NCBI GenBank assembly: GCA_004282995.1
Contig: SHLU01000058.1
Coordinates: 1-11,016 of the forward strand
Direction of reading: 5' to 3'
DNA length: 11,016 nucleotides
From: Sphingomonadaceae bacterium
Lineage (GTDB): Bacteria; Pseudomonadota; Alphaproteobacteria; Sphingomonadales; Sphingomonadaceae
Shown: piece after piece, positions 6,340-11,016 of the stretch
Layout of the letters: the number at the start of each line of letters is the position of its first letter
How positions within the stretch are numbered: the first letter of the stretch is position 1
Made by a program: the position numbers and the translations under genes
The notes under the pieces: generated by a model
What the model was told of the DNA's origin: nothing
The model's database searches: none
The model's input: only the letters and a program-made list of their open reading frames with translations

Positions 6340-7044
6340 ATGGGTTACGCAGACAGCAGACAGGTCACCAACCGTGGGCCCGCCATCATCGCGGTCGCGG
6401 CAATCCACGCCGCATTGGGTTTCGCCATAGTAACCGGACTGGCCGGCGGAGTAGTCGAGCTTGCGAAGGACAATGACATTGCAGCGGTTTTTCAGATCAA
6501 GGATCTGCCGCCGCCGCCGCCAGAACCGCGTGCTACCGAGGCGCCGCGAAGCGCCCAGCAACGCGAGGTGTTCATCCCGCCGACGCGTACCAACGTCAAG
6601 ACCAACCCACCCATGATCGAAAGCGCGCCCACAGCGAGTTCGTTCGTGTCAGAGTTGACCGAGCCGGTTGCTGGGCCAATTGCTGGGCCAATTGCCGGGC
6701 CGACACTCGGCGGCGGCCTTGGCGCAGCGCTGCTCGAAATTCCGACCACGGTCGATCCGGTGGCACCGCGTCCGCGCAATGGGGAGTGGGTCACCGACAA
6801 TGATTATCGCACCAGCTGGATCAATCGCGGGTGGGAAGGGGTAGCCGCCTTTCGCCTGTCGATCGGCACCGATGGCCGCGCCACAAATTGCACAATCACA
6901 AAATCGAGCGGGCATGATGCGCTGGACCAAGCGACTTGTCGCCACGTTACGCGGCGCGCCCGGTTCAATCCGGCCACGGACAAGCAGGGCAAGGTAGTCC
7001 CCGGTACATTCACCAGCGCCGTCCGCTGGCATATCCCCGACTAG
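6340..7044 (+). CDS. TonB-family energy transducer
   Basis: A 234-residue inner-membrane protein with its bulk in the periplasm. It couples the proton motive force (with ExbB/ExbD, not in this window) to TonB-dependent outer-membrane receptors. Seen in order: a short cytoplasmic N-terminus, one transmembrane segment (about 14-35, AIIAVAAIHAALGFAIVTGL), a proline cluster PPPPPEP (57-63), a Pro/Ala-rich spanner with an AGPIAGPIAGP repeat (111-121), and a C-terminal TonB domain (about 155-234) ending RARFNPATDKQGK...VRWHIPD. C184 and C200 in the C-terminal domain could form a disulfide, as in several TonB-like proteins. Length and architecture are normal. A Zur-like operator lies upstream, so zinc-controlled expression is inferred. 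The stop is 3 bp from that of the convergent membrane-protein gene. Confidence 0.92.
   Translation: MGYADSRQVTNRGPAIIAVAAIHAALGFAIVTGLAGGVVELAKDNDIAAVFQIKDLPPPPPEPRATEAPRSAQQREVFIPPTRTNVKTNPPMIESAPTASSFVSELTEPVAGPIAGPIAGPTLGGGLGAALLEIPTTVDPVAPRPRNGEWVTDNDYRTSWINRGWEGVAAFRLSIGTDGRATNCTITKSSGHDALDQATCRHVTRRARFNPATDKQGKVVPGTFTSAVRWHIPD
6670..6705 (+). repeat. 12-bp tandem repeat in the TonB spanner
   Basis: Two exact copies of GCTGGGCCAATT (6670-6681, 6682-6693) and a diverged third encode Ala-Gly-Pro-Ile repeats. The unit is a multiple of three, so copy-number change would lengthen or shorten the periplasmic spanner without a frameshift. Confidence 0.9.
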
Positions 7045-7047
7045 GAT

Positions 7048-7263
7048 TCAGCCTGGCGCATCGCTGGCCTGCGGCAGGCGCTCCGCCGGGGCCAGCCCTT
7101 CGGCATCGGGAATCGTCCAGATCAGCACATTGGCGATGCCGATCAGTGCCAGCAGAACCATCAGCGCCGCCTGTTTGCGTACTCCGCGCCGCCACAGCAC
7201 GAAAGCGCCGAGCAGCAGCGCGACGACGGCGAGCATCAGGACGGAAAGAGCAAAATCGAGCAT
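7048..7263 (-). CDS. Small two-helix membrane protein, function unknown
   Basis: 71 residues with two hydrophobic helices (about 3-24 and 32-51) joined by a basic loop, WRRGVRKQ, and a polar tail with Pro and Ala. The basic loop suggests it faces the cytoplasm with both ends outside. The ATG at 7263 has a strong AGAGGTG a few bases upstream, which supports it as a real gene despite its size. It is divergent from the DUF885 gene with 62 bp between start codons, and ends 3 bp from the tonB stop. I do not recognise the family. Confidence 0.75.
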   Translation of the reverse strand: MLDFALSVLMLAVVALLLGAFVLWRRGVRKQAALMVLLALIGIANVLIWTIPDAEGLAPAERLPQASDAPG

Positions 7264-7289
7264 GATTTCACCTCTCTAGCAGCGCGCAT

Positions 7290-7318
7290 TTGACTTGCCC
7301 ACTGCACCGCGTCACATC
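7290..7318 (+). promoter_or_regulatory. Possible promoter giving a leaderless DUF885 transcript
   Basis: TTGACT (7290-7295, 5 of 6 matches to the -35 consensus) is followed at 17 bp by a weak CACATC (7313-7318). Transcription would start at about 7325-7326, which is the ATG itself. No ribosome binding site is seen before that ATG. Confidence 0.25.
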
Positions 7319-7325
7319 TTCACGC

Positions 7326-9182
7326 ATGACCCAGACACAGTTCGAAATCACCCGTCGCCAGGCCCTCGCAGGCCTCGGCGCGACCTCCGCGCTCGCGCTT
7401 GGCGGATGCGTCACCTATGCAGCCAACGAGACGGTCGCAGCGACGGTCGGCAAGGCTGCCACCGACGCCCTGCTCGAAGATGTTGCCAATCGCCTGCTGG
7501 CGCACGAGCCCGAGCGCGCTACCGGACTCGGAGTAGATACCGGACAACACGCCCATCTTCGCAACCAGTTGGAAGATCAGTCGGCAGCTGGTCAGGATGC
7601 ATTCGCGACGACCCTGCGCGAAGATCTTGCGCGCGTCCGAGCCTGGCCCCGCGATGGGCTCGATGCCGAAACCATCACCAATCTCGATGTGGTCGAGAGC
7701 GGCTATGCCACCGCGCTGGCCGGATTTGCCCTCCCCTATGGCGATATCCCGGTCGGCAGCTGGCGCACCGCGCCCTATGTCGTGATCCAGAATGTCGGCA
7801 GCTATCTCGACCTGCCGCGGTTCATGGATTCGACCCACCCTATCAAAGACGAATATGATGCGGACGCTTTCGTTGCCCGCATGGAAGCAATGCCGGCCAC
7901 ATTCGATGGCGAGCTCGAACGGATGCAGAGCACGGCCGCGCTTGGTGTGGTCCCACCCGATTTCCTGATCGACAAGGCGATTGCGCAAATGGAGCGTACG
8001 ATCGCTACTGCAGCCCGTGGCGAACTGTTCACCAGCTCGCTCTCGGAGAGATCGGCAGCAGCCGGATTGAAGCGCCCCCCGGTGGAAGCAGCCGTCGAGC
8101 TCGAGACCACGCAGATCGTGGCCGCGCTGCAGCGTCAGCTTACCGAACTCAAACGTCAGCGGTCCGTCGCCACAGGCGCGCCGGGGATGCGCGAGCGCCC
8201 GCATGGCGAGGAGTGGTACCAGTGGGCACTGCGCTCCAGCACCACGACCGATTTGACCGCCGACGAAATCCACCAGCAGGGGCTGGAGGAGCTGGCATCA
8301 CTGCATGGAAGGATGGACCCGATCCTGCGCGAGATCGGTTACAGCACCGGCTCGGTCGGCGAGCGGATGCAGGCATTGAGCCGCGACCCGCGCTACAAGT
8401 TTGCCGAGGGCGACCCCGGCCGCGCCGAGATCATGTCCTTCATCCAGGAGCGGGTCGACTGGATCAAGGCGCAAATGCCGCGCGCCTTCAACACGCTGGT
8501 CGATCCCAACATGGAAATCCGCCGCCTGCCCTTGGCTGAGGAACCTGGCGCACCCGGCGCCTATGGCGGCGCGGGGAGCAAAGATGGCACCATACCGGGG
8601 CGGATGTGGATCAATCTGCGTACTACCGACCTGCACCGGAAATACGATCTCGCCGACCTGACCTATCACGAGCCTATTCCCGGCCACGTTTGGGAAGGCG
8701 AATATTCAAATCGGCTGCCGCTGATCCGCTCTATCCTGGCTTTCAATCCCTTCTCCGAAGGCTGGGCGCTTTACGCCGAACAGATTGCCGACGAACTGGG
8801 CGCCTATGACGAGTTCAAGGTCGGTCGGCTGGGATATCTGCAAAGTCTCGCCTTCCGCGCTTGCCGCATGGTGGTCGACACCGGGCTGCACTCGAAGGGC
8901 TGGAGCCGCCAGCGCGCAGTCAATTTCTTTGTCGAACGCAATGGCAGCAAAGCCGAAGAAGTTGCCAGCGAAGTCGATCGCTACTGCAGCTGGCCGGGCC
9001 AGGCTACGGGTTACAAACTGGGTCATAGCCGCATCACCGACCTGAGGGCACGGGCCCAGTCTGAAATGGGCTCAGCCTACGACTTCAAGGGATTCAACGA
9101 CGCCGTTATCCTCGGTGGCAACGCGCCGATGGACGTACTGGAGAAAAACGTCGCGCGCTACATCGCCGCCAGCAAGGGCTAG
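7326..9182 (+). CDS. DUF885 family protein, Tat-exported lipoprotein, putative metallopeptidase
   Basis: 618 residues. The N-terminus carries a twin-arginine signal (R10-R11-Q-A-L, then a hydrophobic stretch) ending in a lipobox-like LGGC with C28, so export by Tat and lipid anchoring are predicted. The rest matches DUF885 proteins: a helical N-terminal part with AHEPERATGLGVD and YGDIPVG segments, then the zinc-site-like YHEPIPGH (H448, E449, H454) and downstream FSEGWALYAEQ (E478 to E485), which would supply the third ligand. The usual family sequence after PGH is often another His or a Gln-rich helix; here it reads PGHVWEGEYS. An activity on peptides is inferred from the family's gluzincin-like motif, not shown. 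A TTG at 7290 would add 12 residues before the Tat signal and is less likely. Length is normal for the family. Confidence 0.88.
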   Translation: MTQTQFEITRRQALAGLGATSALALGGCVTYAANETVAATVGKAATDALLEDVANRLLAHEPERATGLGVDTGQHAHLRNQLEDQSAAGQDAFATTLREDLARVRAWPRDGLDAETITNLDVVESGYATALAGFALPYGDIPVGSWRTAPYVVIQNVGSYLDLPRFMDSTHPIKDEYDADAFVARMEAMPATFDGELERMQSTAALGVVPPDFLIDKAIAQMERTIATAARGELFTSSLSERSAAAGLKRPPVEAAVELETTQIVAALQRQLTELKRQRSVATGAPGMRERPHGEEWYQWALRSSTTTDLTADEIHQQGLEELASLHGRMDPILREIGYSTGSVGERMQALSRDPRYKFAEGDPGRAEIMSFIQERVDWIKAQMPRAFNTLVDPNMEIRRLPLAEEPGAPGAYGGAGSKDGTIPGRMWINLRTTDLHRKYDLADLTYHEPIPGHVWEGEYSNRLPLIRSILAFNPFSEGWALYAEQIADELGAYDEFKVGRLGYLQSLAFRACRMVVDTGLHSKGWSRQRAVNFFVERNGSKAEEVASEVDRYCSWPGQATGYKLGHSRITDLRARAQSEMGSAYDFKGFNDAVILGGNAPMDVLEKNVARYIAASKG

Positions 9183-9501
9183 GCCTCGGGGCCAGCCCCG
9201 AACGCGCGGCGGTGCCAGCCATACAGGATGAGTGGCCGGACCAATTCGGTTATGCCCAGCACCTGGAACAGGGTGTTGGGCAGGCCGACCCGCAGGGCGG
9301 ATATGATCCGCGCAATCCCGCCCAGGAAAATACCGCCAACAACGCAAAGAATACGCCGCGGCGCGCATCCAGACTGCGCGAGCACCAGACCAGCGCCGCG
9401 CCAAAGACGAGGAACAGGGCTGCAATCCAGCGCAGCGCGCACGCCAGATCCGTGTCGCTCGCTCCCCTCTTCGCGGAACAGAACGCCAGCCTATCAGTCA
9501 T
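9179..9501 (-). pseudogene. DUF4345-like membrane protein remnant, frameshifted and N-terminally truncated
   Basis: Two minus-strand frames together give a recognisable DUF4345-like second half. The first, from the ATG at 9501, reads SDTDLACALRWIAALFLVFG, then ALVWCSRSLDARRGVFFALLAV. The second continues FLGGIARIISALRVGLP, then LFQVLGITELVRPLILYGW to a TAG at 9179-9181. The switch lies at a run of four T (minus strand; AAAA at 9327-9330 on plus). One extra T there would join the frames as LLAVFFLGGIARIIS. The family is normally about 120-130 residues, with an N-terminal transmembrane segment that is absent: a TGA lies in frame directly before the ATG, and the DUF3597 gene begins 78 bp beyond. 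Its stop overlaps that of DUF885 in one CTAG. A TCGGGGC/GCCCCGA hairpin lies in its 3' end (9186-9201). Apart from this remnant, 9183-9579 holds only the DUF3597 leader. Confidence 0.6.
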
Positions 9502-9528
9502 TCAGGAGACGGGGACAGAAATCATTTC

Positions 9529-9553
9529 GCCCGCCCTGCCCCGGGCGGCGGGC
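9529..9553 (+). other. GC-rich hairpin in the leader of the DUF3597 gene
   Basis: GCCCGCC (9529-9535) pairs with GGCGGGC (9547-9553), and alternative pairings inside the loop are possible. It lies 14 bp before the ribosome binding site. No U tract follows, so a terminator is unlikely; it may be a 5'-leader structure. Confidence 0.35.
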
Positions 9554-9579
9554 CGAACGCCACCAAAGGAGAGCGCAAG

Positions 9580-9936
9580 ATGGGTATTTTCTCGAGCATC
9601 AAGAACGCCATTTTCGGCAAGGATGAAGACGACAAGAAAGCTGCCACCAGGACGGCGAACCCCGGCGCGAGCGTTCCACGCGCTGCGCCCGTCGATGTCG
9701 AGGAGCGGCTGTCAAGCAAGCCGGGTGCCGACAAGCTTAACTGGCGCACTTCAATCGTCGACCTGTTCAAGCTGATCGGTCTCGACCCGAGCTATGCCAA
9801 CCGCAAGGAACTGGCGCAGGAACTCGGACGCACCGACTATGAAGGCAGCGCCGAAGACAATATCTGGCTACACAAGGCGACCATGCTCGAATTGCAGAAG
9901 AACGGCGGCAAGGTGCCGGCCAGCATGACCGACTAG
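9580..9936 (+). CDS. DUF3597 domain protein
   Basis: 118 residues, cytosolic, with no signal peptide. The N-terminus MGIFSSIKNAIFGK is a short amphipathic helix, then a charged and Ala/Pro-rich linker (15-38). The DUF3597 domain (about 39-118) carries the family signature LNWRTSIVDL (53-62), KELAQELG (76-83), NIWLHKA (94-100) and NGGKVP (108-113). Length is normal. The function of the family is not known. A strong AGGAG (9567-9571) lies 8 nt before the ATG. The gene converges on the DUF937-like gene with 29 bp between, where only a 5-bp CCCTG/CAGGG hairpin (9942-9954) is seen. Confidence 0.93.
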   Translation: MGIFSSIKNAIFGKDEDDKKAATRTANPGASVPRAAPVDVEERLSSKPGADKLNWRTSIVDLFKLIGLDPSYANRKELAQELGRTDYEGSAEDNIWLHKATMLELQKNGGKVPASMTD

Positions 9937-9965
9937 GTACTCCCTGCCCCAGGGGCTTCCGACGG

Positions 9966-10322
9966 CTATTTCTTGCCGAAGAAGCCCTTGGCCATGTCTG
10001 CGATGTCATCCATGGCGCTACCGTCGCCATCGCGGTCGAGCATACCCATGATCGAACTTGGATCATCCTTTATCGCGTTGGCGAACTGGCCCAGCGAGCC
10101 TTCGCCGCCGATCTGCTCGACGATCTTGTTGAGCGTGCCGCTGTCCAGCCCGGTTTTCTGCGCCGCCAGCTCGACGGTGTCGCCGTCCATCTGATGGGTC
10201 TGGCCGAGCGTCGCAATCGCCTTTTCCGCGATCGCGGGATCGATGCCCACCTTCTCGGCAAGGTTGGCGACATCATCGGGCGCGCCGCCGATATTCTTCA
10301 GCAATCCGTCAAGCAGGCTCAT
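9966..10322 (-). CDS. DUF937-like protein with a C-terminal EF-hand-like loop
   Basis: 118 residues, soluble, mostly helical. The N-terminal part MSLLDGLLKNIGG leads into repeated short helices: a helix pattern with VGIDPAIAEKAIATLGQ (25-41) recurs loosely as TGLDSGTLNKIVEQIGG (57-73). The C-terminus has an Asp-rich loop, D96-R-D-G-D-G-S-A-M-D-D106, as in DUF937 proteins that end in a calcium-loop-like motif. It is one residue short of a canonical 12-residue EF-hand, having Ile at position 12. No signal peptide is seen. Two adjacent ATG codons (10325, 10322) are possible starts. The GGAGG at 10333-10329 is 3 nt from the first and 6 nt from the second, so the second is preferred. Function is unknown. 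Confidence 0.85.
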   Translation of the reverse strand: MSLLDGLLKNIGGAPDDVANLAEKVGIDPAIAEKAIATLGQTHQMDGDTVELAAQKTGLDSGTLNKIVEQIGGEGSLGQFANAIKDDPSSIMGMLDRDGDGSAMDDIADMAKGFFGKK

Positions 10323-10328
10323 CATATT

Positions 10329-10333
10329 CCTCC
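10329..10333 (-). promoter_or_regulatory. Ribosome binding site of the DUF937-like gene
   Basis: GGAGG on the minus strand. The spacing of 6 nt to the second ATG against 3 nt to the first is what decides the start at 10322. Confidence 0.75.
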
Positions 10334-10401
10334 ACTGGCTACGACCCGATCGGCCGTAGTCTAGGCGAGGACGCGTGTAACGCCAACTACGGTGGCAAAT
10401 G

Positions 10402-10439
10402 AAAAGGCCCCGCCCGCGTGTTGTCGCGGTGCGGGGCCT
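10402..10439 (-). terminator. Rho-independent terminator of pckA
   Basis: Read on the minus strand, AGGCCCCGC and CCGCG (10439-10425, with one bulged A) pair with CGCGG and GCGGGGCCT (10418-10405), closing a 6-nt loop, and TTTT follows. It lies 29 bp after the pckA stop codon. Confidence 0.9.
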
Positions 10440-10468
10440 CTCCTCTCCAACCGGTTATTCAGATAGAA

Positions 10469-10999
10469 TCAGGCTGCCTGCGTCTCTGCATTGGGGGCCG
10501 CCTGGCGCACGCCTTCGTCGACATGCGGTGCGAAGGGTTCGAAATTGTCGACAAACAATTGCACCAACTTGTCGGCGGTGCGGTCGTATTCGTCCTTATC
10601 GGCCCAGGTGCTGCGCGGATCGAGAATCGTCTGGTCGATCCCGGCCTCGGCCAGCGCCGGGACGCTTACCGGCACGTCGAAGCCGAAGTTCGGATCCTTG
10701 CGGAACTCGACATCGTCCATCTTGCCATCGAGCGCGGCGTTGAGCAGCGCGCGGGTAGCCTTGATCGGCATGCGGTTGCCGGTGCCGTATTTGCCGCCGG
10801 TCCAGCCGGTGTTGAGCAGCCAGCACTGGACCCCGCCCTTGGCAATCCGTTCCTTGAGCAAATTGCCGTAGACGCTCGGGTGGCGCGGCATGAAGGGGGC
10901 GCCGAAACAGGTGCTGAACGTCGCCTCGGGCTCGGTAACGCCGATTTCGGTCCCGGCCACCTTGGCAGTATAGCCCGACAGGAAGTGATACATCGCCTG
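10469..10999 (-). CDS. pckA: Phosphoenolpyruvate carboxykinase (ATP), C-terminal third
   Basis: PckA converts oxaloacetate and ATP to phosphoenolpyruvate, CO2 and ADP, the first committed step of gluconeogenesis. The fragment holds about 177 residues of an enzyme of about 530-540. It includes the conserved MYHFLSGYTAKVAGTE, TEPEATFSTCFGAPF, NTGWTGG, RMPIKATRALL and the C-terminal ILDPRSTW and KLVQLFVDNFEPF. The 5' part lies beyond the window. Homology holds to the Gln-Ala before MYHF (10999). Beyond that, the last 17 bases are an inverted copy of pckA's own sequence and place a TAG in frame at 11008-11006. The true N-terminal two thirds should continue upstream if this is an assembly end; otherwise the gene is broken. 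Confidence 0.95.
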   Translation of the reverse strand, partial: QAMYHFLSGYTAKVAGTEIGVTEPEATFSTCFGAPFMPRHPSVYGNLLKERIAKGGVQCWLLNTGWTGGKYGTGNRMPIKATRALLNAALDGKMDDVEFRKDPNFGFDVPVSVPALAEAGIDQTILDPRSTWADKDEYDRTADKLVQLFVDNFEPFAPHVDEGVRQAAPNAETQAA

Positions 11000-11016
11000 G
11001 TCGGGCTATACTGCCA
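10963..11016. repeat. 17-bp perfect inverted repeat ending at the window edge
   Basis: TGGCAGTATAGCCCGAC (10963-10979) and its exact reverse complement (11000-11016) flank a 20-nt loop. The left arm codes for pckA residues Ser-Gly-Tyr-Thr-Ala. The right arm does not encode the expected upstream pckA sequence and introduces a stop. The repeat reaches the final base of the window. Confidence 0.95.

Noticed and set aside
7320..8273. Minus-strand open frame of 317 codons over the DUF885 gene
   Set aside because: The sense strand has a Tat signal and family motifs; the antisense frame has none.
1..11016. Mobile element, phage or defence system
   Set aside because: No transposase, integrase, terminal repeats, repeat-spacer array or defence-type domains seen; composition is even throughout.

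Overview
The window is high-GC (low to mid 60s percent by eye), gene-dense chromosomal DNA. It looks like an alphaproteobacterium of the Sphingomonadales, probably an Erythrobacter or Altererythrobacter relative. The reasons are the alphaproteobacterial form of ParC, the adrenodoxin-type ferredoxin beside two cysteine desulfurases, a Tat/lipobox DUF885 protein, a DUF3597 protein and a DUF937-like protein. The taxonomic call is inference. No phage, insertion sequence, CRISPR array, tRNA or rRNA was seen. Most genes are housekeeping or conserved-hypothetical.

Layout: (1) 1-270 holds the 3' end of a small plus-strand gene and its strong intrinsic terminator. (2) 271-514 has no protein gene but carries a run of hairpins. 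Their wobble pairs favour a plus-strand RNA, so a non-coding RNA is possible. (3) 515-5462 is a minus-strand block, read from high to low coordinates: cysteine desulfurase A, cysteine desulfurase B, [2Fe-2S] ferredoxin, then parC. The first three genes are joined by two 4-bp ATGA overlaps and form a sulfur-mobilisation/iron-sulfur operon. parC follows after 138 bp. (4) A 60-bp divergent intergenic region leads to a plus-strand alpha/beta hydrolase (5523-6179). (5) A TonB-type energy transducer (6340-7044) has an inverted repeat upstream that matches the layout of a Zur (zinc uptake regulator) box. (6) A minus-strand two-helix membrane protein (7048-7263) is divergent from a 618-residue DUF885 Tat-exported lipoprotein (7326-9182). 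(7) 9179-9501 (minus) is a frameshifted, N-terminally truncated DUF4345-like remnant. (8) A DUF3597 protein (plus) converges on a DUF937-like protein (minus). (9) The window ends in the 3' third of pckA (ATP-dependent PEP carboxykinase, minus), with a strong terminator.

The most useful second-look items are: the possible structured RNA beside parC; the Zur-like operator in front of tonB; the DUF4345 remnant with a one-base lesion in a T run; and the last 17 bases, which are a perfect inverted copy of sequence inside pckA and put an in-frame stop into it. The last item most likely marks a contig-end fold-back artefact. I found no convincing new multi-gene defence or biosynthetic system.
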